In this document: piece by piece, positions 1-8,038 of the stretch
Layout of the letters: each line of letters starts with the position of its first letter
How positions within the stretch are numbered: position 1 is the stretch's first letter
NCBI GenBank assembly: GCA_004151065.3
Contig: NWUY0300008291.1
Span: forward strand, 85,087 to 110,535
Direction of reading: 5' to 3'
Source of the DNA: Larix sibirica
Lineage: Eukaryota > Streptophyta > Pinopsida > Pinales > Pinaceae
DNA: 25,449 nucleotides
Notes under the pieces: model-generated
What the model was told of the DNA's origin: nothing
The model's input: the letters and a program-made list of their open reading frames with translations, nothing else
Database searches by the model: none
Made by a program: the position numbers and the translations under genes

Positions 1-33
1 CAAGGAACCGAACAACGCCAGGATTCCACACAT
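1..33 (-). CDS. Start of asparagine synthetase (glutamine-hydrolysing), first 11 codons only
   Basis: Read on the minus strand from the ATG at 33-31, the sequence codes MCGILALFGSL and stays open to the window edge. Known: class II glutamine amidotransferases begin with MCG after start-Met removal exposes Cys as the glutaminase nucleophile, and plant asparagine synthetases start with MCGILA followed by a small hydrophobic residue and G. The enzyme makes asparagine from aspartate, glutamine and ATP in the cytosol and is central to nitrogen transport. The ATG context is tcaccATGTG, reasonable for plants. Only 11 residues are visible, so other class II glutaminases (GFAT, PurF) are possible; those usually begin MCGI followed by F or V, and plant PurF has a transit peptide in front. 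No synthetase domain can be seen. The assignment rests on one short motif and is an inference, though a strong one. Confidence 0.68.
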   Translation of the reverse strand, partial: MCGILALFGSL

Positions 34-420
34 GGTGACTGACTGAAAACCACAAAACCGAAATTGAATGGAGGAGGAGGGGCGTTATGATAATTGTTGG
101 GTATTCCCGGGATAGGATGGACTGTATACAGAAATTGCAGATGAAGAATCAGACTTCAAGCCGGCGAGGTAAGGAAGACGACTAGGATGTGATCCAACAG
201 GTGGAGTACATGCATGCGCACACAAATCAACACGCACAGATAGATCAACACGCCTTTGCCTAATAACCAAATGTTGTGAATAATTGTAGGGACTAAAAAA
301 AATATTAAAACTAGCCTGTGACTCGAGAAGAGGCCAAATAAGGCTTGTAAATAGCTCATTGGTTGGAAGGGGATATATCTTATAAAACTTACGCTAAAAC
401 ATTTTGAAATCTGTGTCGAG
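34..420 (-). promoter_or_regulatory. 5' leader and proximal promoter side of the asparagine synthetase-like gene
   Basis: Directly upstream of the minus-strand ATG lies a pyrimidine-rich stretch ending in TTTTCAG (49-43), a plausible intron acceptor, followed by nine bases before the ATG. A consensus donor GTAAGT occurs on the same strand at 392-387, so a 5'-UTR intron of about 350 bp is possible. Alternatively the TTTTATAAG and ATATAT motifs at about 373-390 act as a TATA region for a short leader. A palindromic RY-type motif CATGCATG lies at 209-216; RY motifs bind B3 factors in seed promoters. The segment to about 240 is richer in G and C than the DNA beyond it. No transcript evidence is available, so leader, intron and TATA are inferences. 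Confidence 0.35.
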
Positions 421-1409
421 ATTAATACAATCGCTCAAAGCGATTTCTATGGTCCCTGCTGCTTGACAGGCCGACAGGGACTAATAAGTTGATAGTTTAT
501 TTTATCATTGATACCGGGACTACAAAAACTTGTATTTTCTTCCTAATAAGTGTGTACAAGGTACAAAATTTGCACAAATAATGTGCTTTAACGATTTTTC
601 TTTTCATTAAAACTTGAATACCATTCCACTTTATATATGTTGCCTTTGTTTTTTTCACTTAATTCAATAGGCGTTCACTTAAATCAACCCAATTCAACAC
701 AGATTCAAAGGAATGGTGGTGGCATTCAAATTACAACCTTTGTCTTTTTTATGGCGATTATGTGAGCTACGACAAGACATGACAAATCGAATCGATGGAA
801 TGAACATGAAACATTAACAAAAAAACCTTGTAGATTCAAATATATCATGGGGGTGAGGATCTCGAAGTGTGACTTGATTTTGGCTTCCATTCCCAAGGCA
901 ACATGATACAACTCCATGACAACTTGAGTGATCGGTGGTCAAGTTTAGGTATGATTTCAACTTCCTTCACACGGTGGCATGATAATGTTTAACCCTCTTC
1001 TTAATGGAGTTCTTTCGGTCACTTAGGACAATTGTAGAAATGTTTTCTCTAGATAAGACAATCAAGGCAAAAGGTGTAGACCCCTCAAGATTGGTGGCAC
1101 CCTTATGTTTCGATGTCAGTTTGCAATTTATACATATTCATGGTTTACTCAATCCTTGTTCCTTGTAATTGTAATGATCAATCTGTGTTATTGAGTGAAC
1201 TTTTCCTTAATTTTATGCCCTCTTTTCTTGATAATAATATTTGACAACAAAATACTTCATTGTGTAAATGAAATTTTATATTTAAAATGGGAAAGGGATA
1301 GTTTTTTTGGTCAAAGACCTAGATCAAAGAAACTTTCAAAAATGGTGGTGGCCAAAAGCCGGATCATACAAGGTTTGAAAAAAGTACAGCTAAAGGCCGA
1401 GATCATAAT
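421..1409. other. AT-rich intergenic DNA without recognisable genes
   Basis: I see no protein family or RNA gene here. Two small hairpins lie near 428-480 (AATCGCT/AGCGATT and GTCCCTG/CAGGGAC arms). The segment from about 1400 downward follows a primer-binding-site-like sequence on the minus strand, so part of it may be the leader of a decayed LTR element, but no gag motif is visible. A 63-codon minus-strand frame at 917-726 matches nothing I know. Confidence 0.4.
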
Positions 1410-1660
1410 CTACTCTGATACTAACAAGTAACAAATTGAATAACATTCATTTACTAACAAATATTCAACATAATAAGGACAGTGGACAGAAATCCAAGTA
1501 GGACAGATAATATAAGTATTAATAAATGAAGTATGAATGAATAAATAAGTTATGATGTCATGTGATAGTGTATTTATACGCATTGATTGATCACCATGGT
1601 TGATAGGTCATGTCTTTTATATAGGGAGTGTCACTTCATTTATTGTTGTTGTTGTTGTGT
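1410..1660 (-). mobile_element. LTR end (R-U5) with primer-binding site, fragment of an LTR retroelement
   Basis: On the minus strand, bases 1424-1410 read TTAGTATCAGAGTAG. This is close to the initiator-Met tRNA primer-binding site of plant LTR elements (TGGTATCAGAGC core, two transitions). Just upstream in minus sense is a good TATA box, CTATATAAAAG (1624-1614), about 190 bases from the PBS, as expected for U3-R-U5. The recognisable gypsy integrase stops at about 1680, so this LTR probably cut into it. The outer LTR end, target duplication and internal genes are not visible. It may belong to a later insertion or to a rearranged copy. Confidence 0.4.
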
Positions 1661-1679
1661 GTGTTTTCATTATAACAAC

Positions 1680-2110
1680 TTATTTGTTAATAGCTTTTAG
1701 AAGACCCATAATAAAATCCATGGAGATGTTATTCCAAATAGTGGTTGGGATTGATAGTGGTCGCAATGCCCAAGGAGTCTTCATCGTATTACCCTTGTTC
1801 CTTTGACAAGGTTCACATGTTGCTGCAAAAACCTAGAGTTTGTTTTCATGCTTTCCCAAAAGAAAGAGTGCTTAGCTCATTCATAGGTTTTTTGAAAGTT
1901 AGACTAACCCACAATAGGTGATGAATGAAACTCCTCTAAGACCTGTTGTTACAAACCATGTTTTTTCACAAGAAAAATGTGCCCCTTGTCCTTAAAGTTA
2001 TATTGGTGCCATGTATAAGCCTTAGGGGTGTTGGGATCTTCCTGAAGCCTTTAAATGAGTTGAACCATAGTGTCATTTACTATCCATTCTTGACAAGCTT
2101 TTGTGAGCCA
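1680..2110 (-). pseudogene. Ty3/gypsy integrase, zinc finger and start of catalytic core (truncated)
   Basis: The minus strand shows QEDPNTPKAYTW, EEFHSSPIVG, FQKTYE and HSFFWESMK (about 2075-1840), then CEPCQRNKG (about 1822-1796), the CxxC half of the HHCC zinc finger. The second His of the HH pair is lost to a stop. Next comes WNNISMDFIMGLLKA (about 1745-1695), containing the first Asp of the DDE triad. The core then fades out at about 1680-1660, where an LTR-like sequence begins, so the other two catalytic acids are missing. Stops and one or two frameshifts are present. Confidence 0.75.
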
Positions 2111-2129
2111 ATATGGTATGGGTAAGGAT

Positions 2130-2519
2130 AAATCAAAATGGATCATTCTTCCTCATATTGTCTTGATAAATCATCTACCAACACATTTTATTTACCTTTC
2201 TTATATATCATCTCATTATCACGCTAAAGCATTTTAGTGACCCACTTATGTTGCTCTGGTAATGACAACCTATGTTCCATAAAATACTTCAAATATGGTG
2301 GTCGGTCTTGATCTAGAAGCATCGCCCTATGAGATATGGGTGCCAAGTATTAACCACATAAAGGATGGTCATCATTTCTTCCACATAAGCATTCTCACAA
2401 CTACTTGTTGGTCGACGCCAAGGGGTGTCATTCTTGCATCAAAGCAACACCGAGAACTTTGCCTAATGCTTCAAAATCCATGACAAAAGTCTTAGTGAAA
2501 TCATGAACTACTAAGACTA
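2130..2519 (-). pseudogene. Ty3/gypsy RNase H (decayed)
   Basis: Following RT on the minus strand are LVLVVHDFTKTFVMDFEA and GVALMQE, then IKTDHH (about 2310-2290) and, in another frame, a stretch ending near 2140 that resembles the RQYEEE linker after RNase H. Known gypsy RNase H carries a DAS-type first acidic motif and a TDH motif; here DAS has become DFE, while TDH remains. Several frameshifts and stops make it non-functional. Confidence 0.7.
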
Positions 2520-3300
2520 GAGTGGGTGACATCGCTTCCTTAAAGCAAAGAAGGCATGATTAGTAGCCTCACTCCATACAAAGACATTCTATTTTAGCAG
2601 GGTTGTTAAGGGAGCTACAATTTTTCCATATTTTTTCGCAAGTTTTCTATAGTATTATATGAGTCCTAAAAAGCCACATAAGCTCTTCAAGGTCTCGGGG
2701 CATGGCCACTCCTACATAGTGGAAAATTTCTTGGGATCCACTTGTGTCCTCTCTTAACTAACAAGGTGACCCGAGTATTCAACTTTTCAAGTCTCAAAGG
2801 CACATTTGGAATGCTCAAGGAACAATTGGTGGTCCTATAGGAGTTGCAAGGCTATATCAACACGCTCCACTTGGGAGGCCCATGGTTTGTTGTAGATCAA
2901 TATGTCATCAAATAATAGAAGAACAAATTTGCATAGGAAGGGTTGAAAATTATTTTTCATGAAGCTCATAAAGGTGGATGGAGTATTACAAAGTCCAAAG
3001 GGTATCACTAAAAACTCATAATTACATTCATGTGTGTGGAAAGTTGCCTTGGCCATGTCCTCCTCCTCCATTCATATTTGGTGGTATCCTGAATGAAGGT
3101 CTAATTTATTAAAAAACCTAGCTCCATGAAGCTCATCCAATAGATCATCAATAACTATAATAAGAAATTTAACCTCGATGGTCAACTTATTGAGAGCTCA
3201 TAAATCAAGAGCACATCCACCAATTGTCTTCTTTATTTAATACCATGACAATAGGCGATGATTAAGTAATGGTATTAGGAAATATGACTCAAACCTACAA
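2520..3300 (-). pseudogene. Ty3/gypsy reverse transcriptase (decayed)
   Basis: In minus-strand order: a block with KEDNWWMC (about 3240), then [35 protein letters not shown] (first catalytic Asp kept in LDLHSGYHQ), then an open stretch 3071-2835 with FLVIPFGLCNTPSTF and FDDILIYN, the equivalent of the catalytic Y/F-x-DD box. Beyond a stop come HSKCAF and EYSGHLVS, then the thumb-like region near 2700-2620. In-frame stops occur after YHQI, in the DDILIY-to-thumb stretch and several times beyond, plus a frameshift near 2535. This is the best-preserved and most diagnostic part of the element; it is far closer to plant gypsy RT than to copia or LINE RT. Confidence 0.88.
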
Positions 3301-3559
3301 TAGTTATTTAGTGATACTTTTTGTTTCATTCTTTTGTGCAAAAGAGCGCCACTAAGGCCACACATTGAGTGGTTGACTACCTATAATCAAGGGAATATCA
3401 TGGTCTTGCTCACCATGTGAAGACGGTAAGCCACTTGATGTTTCAAATACATGTATATGCTTAGTCAGGATGATCTACAAATCAAGGTGAATATATTCCA
3501 AGGGGGAGGGGGTGTCTACCACTTATATGCCACCCAATAATGCTTGAGAGTGAAACGTG

Positions 3560-4277
3560 TATATAAATCCATGAAATCCATGGTGATAGGTCTCGAGATG
3601 TGTAACCGTCTTGCACTAATAAATACATCACAACCACCCATTTCAATAGAAAACATGTGAGAATTGAGATGACACTCTCCTATTTGGAGTTTCACCTTTT
3701 TGCATCAGCCTCCACATTTCATCATACCCTCATTGGCGACCATAATTTGAAAATTATGTATGGCACATACATCACAAGGGGTTCCTTCAACCACTCTTCC
3801 ATGAATAAAATTGTGGGTGTTGACATCGTCAATTAAGATAATTACTTTGTGGTTCTTGATGTAACTAATCGAATTTAGAGTTTCAGATGCAGAAATACAT
3901 GATAAAACATGGAGGGAAATTTGGGGTTCCTCATAACTAATTTGTACGGTGGTTTCATCTTGATGGGTGGTCTCTTATGATTTTGGTTCTAAATTGTCTT
4001 AAACTATAATGTCTTCCAATTGGTCTTAGGAGGATACATCATTGTGAAATAATTTTTGTGCTCTACACTTCTGCCCTTTGAAATACCTTTCAACATGATT
4101 ACAACAAAGCCTAAGGCATTGGTTTTTTGCCATTTTTCCAAGGGGACAAATTTTGGACTCTTAAGGGCCGAGAAGAGAAGGGGTGGTGGTAGTTGTCAAA
4201 GGAGGGCGAGTACAAGAAGTGAAAGAGGGCCTTTTGGTCTATGCATTTATCACCATACTATCTCTCTAGCTCTCTAA
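3560..4277 (-). pseudogene. Ty3/gypsy gag tail, decayed zinc knuckle and aspartic protease
   Basis: At about 4180-4040 the minus strand resembles the linker and CCHC knuckle; only parts such as CNHVERYFKGQKC survive, in alternating frames. At about 3870-3720 lies the pepsin-like retroviral protease: ILIDDVNTHNF, corresponding to the family's LID-S/G-G/A-THNF active site, followed by VANEGMMKCGG. From 3715 to 3580 comes IEMGGCDV and then PITMDFMDLY, typical of the C-terminal half of this protease. The catalytic Asp of LID is kept, but the following small residues are replaced by Asp-Val and a stop follows KCGG. The protease would have cut the polyprotein. Confidence 0.7.
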
Positions 4278-4308
4278 CATACCTCCAACCAATTAGTTGG
4301 GCATTGCA

Positions 4309-4575
4309 TCATAACATGTGTTTTAATTTCCTCGAGTCCATTAATGAAACACTTTTAAAAAAGGAATCAAGCAAGCCCTCCATGTAGATTACCAATTGCT
4401 TAAAGGCAGCTGTAAATTCTACCATTGTGCCCATTTGGTATAAATTTGTCAATCCTCTCAAATAGTGGGTGTCTAATTCAAAAATAGCATAGAGGATTTT
4501 CACAAACTGGCTTCAGGCAATGTATCCACCATAAGGTTACTTAGACCATCTCCAACATTGTGGATCCAAATATAA
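4309..4575 (-). pseudogene. gag: Ty3/gypsy gag, C-terminal half (fragment)
   Basis: The minus strand reads LDPQCWRW, then YGGYIA and a stop, then an open stretch with LTNLYQMGTMVEF and FKQLVIYMEGLL. These fit the retrotransposon gag capsid region of Ty3/gypsy, where a conserved tryptophan-rich stretch is followed by an L-x-Q-x-G-x-V-x-x-F block. Stops interrupt it upstream of 4503. The first base (4575) borders the end of a copia LTR, and the missing N-terminal half is at 12201-11701. The gag product would build the virus-like particle; this copy cannot. Confidence 0.72.
4571..4575. repeat. Target-site duplication of the copia insertion, left copy (tataa)
   Basis: The five bases next to the copia LTR end are tataa, identical to 11696-11700 beyond the other end of the inserted block. 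Five-base duplications are normal for copia integrases. Confidence 0.8.
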
Positions 4576-5329
4576 TGTGGGATTTTGAACCAATGGATCT
4601 AGAAGCTAAATGGAGAAGTAAAACAATTAGCAATCCATCAAAGAGAAAAGAAAAAAAGTAAAGATCCAAACAATGTAAACTTGATTAATCAATTGTATGC
4701 TTAGTAGGGTACATGAATGAATGCTTGATCAATGAGATGCAAGCCTTCATATATAGGTAACCAAGCTAGGCTTAATTGCATGCACAAGCATAAAAGCTAG
4801 TGAAACTCAAGAGAAATCACCCTAAAAGACTTAGAATAACCAAGTGAGGTGATTTTATGCCTAATTTAGACAAGTGTGCCCTCCTTAGAAAGTAAACCAG
4901 GACATGCATGAGTAGCCAGGGTTAACCAGCTCTAGAACTACCTTATGAAGTGGTTAACTCAACCATGCAGGAGCAACTAGTGTTAACAAGTCCTATAACT
5001 GTAAGTAGGTAGTCAACTAGGCCATACATGAGTTAAACTAAAGTGTAACTCGACCAAAATAGCCAACTAGGGTGCATTAGGAAGTTAACGAGGCCAAAAT
5101 AGCCAACTAGTTAGGAAGTGAATCAATGCCTAGAAAATGGGAGCAACTCATGCAAGAGAACTCTAATCCCTAAAAAAGGGGGTTAGTTGGCAGTAGGGGT
5201 GCCTTTGACCCTAAAAAGGGGAGTTAACTAGATAGAGAGTGCGCCTTTGATCCTAAAAACAAAGAGAGGACTCCAATAGGAGTGCTCTTTTCCCTATAAA
5301 TGCAAAAGAGATGTGCATGTACACCAACA
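4576..5329 (-). repeat. Copia 3' LTR
   Basis: Minus-strand ends are TGTTGGTG...CCCACA. It aligns along its length with 7131-7958 plus 11686-11695; for example tggagaagtaaaacaatt and aagctaggcttaatt occur in both. The 11-base purine tract GGGTGGGGGGG (minus strand, 5340-5330) directly precedes it. It contains roughly 40-bp internal repeats around ccaaaatagccaactag (5053-5110). It is 84 bp shorter than the 5' LTR, partly because it lacks a 51-bp duplication and has a different segment near 4840. Confidence 0.85.
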
Positions 5330-5340
5330 CCCCCCCACCC
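5330..5340 (-). other. Polypurine tract of the copia element
   Basis: The minus strand reads GGGTGGGGGGG immediately before the TGTTGG start of the 3' LTR. This is the position and composition expected for the plus-strand primer in reverse transcription. Confidence 0.75.
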
Positions 5341-5499
5341 TAATCCTAAATTAGGTGAGTATGATGCACATATAATTGGGTCCCAACAATATGAATCCAT
5401 GTTAGGTACCTGAGTGCATAAAATTATCCCTGGAAGTAAGAAAAGAGGGACCCCCCCAAGAGAGGATAACTTTTAGAAGGCTATGTATCCTGCTTTAGC

Positions 5500-5690
5500 C
5501 ATGATCACTCTCATGTTCAATTGTTGGCATCTTTGTTTGATAATTCCACTTTCATCGAGCATGTTTCCTACCACGCGGCATGGGACCCATCTCTTAAGCT
5601 TGGTTCTTCATTAGAGATTGTTGCTCCTCATTCATGGAAACATCCCAATATGGATTTCCTGAAGCTTCTGTAAAAGACTGGGATCTCCTA
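5500..5690 (-). pseudogene. Copia reverse transcriptase, N-terminal fragment
   Basis: The minus strand, in shifting frames, reads EASGNPYWDVSMNEEQQSL, MKNQAWEM, PRGRK and a W-K-W-x-Y-x-TK block. This is the start of the copia RVT_2 domain, where a W-x-x-A-M-x-x-E-x-x-S-L-x-x-N motif precedes a GRK...KW...K motif. The catalytic YVDD part and RNase H are absent; the polypurine tract follows less than 200 bases later. Confidence 0.65.
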
Positions 5691-6006
5691 CACTATCCAT
5701 GTAGCCGTGGATGGACATCAAGGGCTCTATAGTAGTGACTGCTTCATGATTACTTTGAGACTATGAGTGATTCCTATGCTTATGTGTTGGATCTCCAACC
5801 AGACCACCTATACGATCAAGAGTTTGTTGTTCCCAAAGTGGTCTAGGTATTGAATATGCAACAATTTGTTCATCAATGTCAAAAACTTATTCTTCTTCAC
5901 CTAGATCTAAAATATTGCCCAAGGGAATGGAAGAGGCATTAGTGAGATCTTCATCAACAAGGCCTAGATCTATGGTACTAGGTTCTTCCTCAGTTGAATG
6001 GTTGAT

Positions 6007-6594
6007 CTAAATCAATGCATCATCTCTCATTAAGATGAGAGAGCACTTGTATGGCTCAAAATAAGTATCAAAGATGCCCTCTAATGAGGCCATATGTTTC
6101 AAAGCTCCTGGATCAAGAACCCATGAATATGATGTTGAGGGAAAGATAGCAACAAGTGCATGACCTACATCTCGTGGCTTTCCAAATATTTCAATTGATT
6201 TGTTCTTCTCGATATTGTTAGGAAACCTTATATTTTCTTGTTTATGAAATTGCTTCAACTGATTAATCTCTTTCTTTATGCAATATTTGTATTCATGGTT
6301 GGGTTTCTTGCAATAAACACATATGAGGTTGTCCTTCTTTATCTTCCCATCTTTAGAGGAGGAGGTCTCCCATGCAAATTTCAGATTCTGCTTGCTTATG
6401 TTCTTATTTCCTTGAATTGCAACAAGGGAATGCTCCTTTGACCTGGGCCCATAACTTGGCTTCATGGAATTGAACAAGTTTATCTTGCTCATGGGTAAGG
6501 GAGGTAACAAATTCATTAAATTTGGGCTTCTTCTATGTATTTCCAAGTGCCAATTTTGTAGCATGGAAGGTAGAAACAAACATTGAGTACTCAT
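6007..6594 (-). pseudogene. Copia gag tail, CCHC zinc knuckle and aspartic protease
   Basis: This is the longest open frame in the element, 195 codons. It has a complete zinc knuckle, CVYCKKPNHEYKYC (C-x2-C-x4-H-x4-C), at about 6318-6277; the Gly usual before His is Asn. About 50 residues later comes WVLDPGALKHMA (6133-6098), the copia protease active site, where the usual D-S-G is D-P-G. It continues with GIFDTYFEPYKCSLILM as in copia proteases. The frame ends at a stop, and the sequence then goes straight to the spacer before RT (5990-5700), so integrase has been deleted. Knuckle domains bind RNA in the particle; the protease matures the polyprotein. Confidence 0.82.
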
Positions 6595-6599
6595 AACTC

Positions 6600-7048
6600 A
6601 ATTTGGATAAGATTACGAGAATTGGTTGTCCATCATTATTGCCTACTCCACACAATTTGAGTTGCAACAATAATTATTTATATTTTGTGAACAAGTATGG
6701 GATAGCATCAAAGTAACTTGGGCTCAAACTAATGAGTGCATTCTCTAGTTGATGTCCTCTCATCTCATCTTGCTTCCCATAGCATCCTTCCAGCTTGGTC
6801 CATACTTCATTATGAGGTTTTGCAACATCAATGTGATATAGGAGGTCAGGAGAAATCAAGAGAGATATCAATCCAAAAGTTTCATCCATCTAGTTAAACC
6901 ATCTTACTTTTTCCATAGTGGAATGTGGCAGTCTCTATTCCCATAGTGATCCTATACAGTCCTTTATAGTGCAATATAGAATCACAAACTTAGTCTTCTA
7001 TTCATAGTAGTTGAATGGAGTAAGGATTGTCTTAGGATATTGATCCAT
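6600..7048 (-). pseudogene. Copia gag N-terminal and UBN2-like region
   Basis: Starting at the ATG 7048-7046 on the minus strand: MDQYPKTILTPFNYYE then a stop where copia gag normally has Trp, and further decayed sequence to 6889. An open stretch 6889-6674 follows with MDETFGLISLLISPDLLYHID, EVWTKLEGCYGKQDEMRG, QLENALISLSPSYFD and FTKYK. This is the copia gag (UBN2/DUF4219) pattern. It lies 70 bases downstream of the PBS, the right place for gag. Confidence 0.8.
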
Positions 7049-7114
7049 CCTGATTAATACACTATAATCTATGTATTCCACCTACAAACCTATATACAAC
7101 TTCTTTAGAATCAC

Positions 7115-7130
7115 CAAGGCTCTGATACCA
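7115..7130 (-). other. Primer-binding site of the copia element
   Basis: The minus strand reads TGGTATCAGAGCCTTG directly after the 5' LTR end (...TTTCACA). This matches the classic plant initiator-Met tRNA primer-binding site without mismatch in the 12-base core. Confidence 0.88.
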
Positions 7131-7963
7131 TGTGAAATTTCGAACCAATGATCTAGAATCTAAATGGAGAAGTAAAACAATTAGCAATGCATATAAGAGA
7201 AAGTAATTCAAGTAAATATACAAACAATGTAATCTTTATTAAATTCTCGAATTCTCAATAGAGTACATGAATTAATGCTTGATTAATGAGATGCAAGCCT
7301 TTGTATATATGTAACCAAGCTAGGCTTAATTACATGCACAAGCATAAACTATGGTGAAACTCAAGAGAAATCACCCTGAATGGTCAAGTGCGGTCTCCTT
7401 ATGAAGTAATGTCAAGGTTCAAATATCCCCGGAACAACAAAGCGAGGTGATTTGAAGCCTAATTTAGACAAGTGAACCTCCTTAGGATGTAAACTAAGCC
7501 ATGCATGCCTAATTAGGGTTAATTGAACCTAGAACTACCTCACGGGGTAGTTAACTCAGTCATGCACAAGCAACCAATGTTAATTGGCCCTATAAATCGA
7601 AGTAGGTATTTAACTAGGCCATGCACGAGTTAAACTTAAGTGTAACTATACCAAAATAGAGAACTAGGGTTCTTTAGGCAGTTAACTAGTCCAAAATAGC
7701 CAACTAGGGCGCATTAGGTAGTTAACTAGCCCAAAGTTGCTAATTGAAGTGCACTGATCCCTCAACAAGGGGAGCAACTCATGCAAAGTGCTCTAATCCC
7801 TATAAAAGGGGGTTAACTAGCAAGTTTTCCTTGCTAGAGTGCTCTAATCCCTATAAAAAGAGGATTTACTCTAGCAAGTTTTCCTTTTACTCTAAAAACA
7901 AGGATACAACTCTAGTAAGAGCACTCTTGTCCTTGGAAATGCAAAAGAGATGTGTATGTACAT
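7131..7963 (-). repeat. Copia 5' LTR, main part (split by the nested insertion)
   Basis: It aligns with the 3' LTR 4576-5329. The first ten bases of this LTR (TGTTGGTGTA) are at 11695-11686; bases 7963-7959 are the duplicated target. It carries a 51-bp tandem duplication: ctctaatccctataaaa occurs at 7791 and 7842. It also has three rounds of a roughly 45-bp motif around ccaaaatag...aactag...gttaacta between 7640 and 7740. Confidence 0.8.
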
Positions 7964-8015
7964 TGTTACCCCTCTTTTAGCAAGGGGTGGTTTTGATCAA
8001 TTGTTCTTGAGATGA

Positions 8016-8038
8016 GATCTATGGCTTCCCCATAGATC
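8016..8038. repeat. Perfect 9-bp hairpin
   Basis: The arms gatctatgg and ccatagatc are separated by five bases. It lies about 50 bases inside the left end of the 3.7 kb element, so it may be part of its subterminal structure. It could also be chance in AT-rich DNA. Confidence 0.4.

Larger units (their letters stand above)
1680..4575 (-). mobile_element. Ty3/gypsy element, main body (gag C-terminal half to integrase start), decayed
   Basis: Reading from 4575 downward on the minus strand, matches to Ty3/gypsy proteins come in the usual order: gag, zinc knuckle, protease, reverse transcriptase, RNase H, integrase zinc finger and integrase core start. Every domain carries stops or frameshifts, so the copy is dead and old. 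The 5' half of gag lies 7.1 kb away at 12201-11701 because a copia element inserted at 4576. Integrase order after RNase H is typical of gypsy and excludes copia. No 3' LTR is present; the element is truncated near 1.66-1.68 kb. Domain entries follow separately. Confidence 0.85.

Noticed and set aside
428-480. Two small hairpins as a regulatory RNA or terminator
   Set aside because: Seven-base arms are common by chance; no transcript or conserved structure supports a role.
1641-1660. Short TTG/TG-rich microsatellite
   Set aside because: Too few units to call a repeat locus; it probably lies in LTR or decayed integrase sequence.
4056-4277. 73-codon plus-strand frame
   Set aside because: Antisense to the gypsy gag-protease region, whose motifs are on the minus strand.
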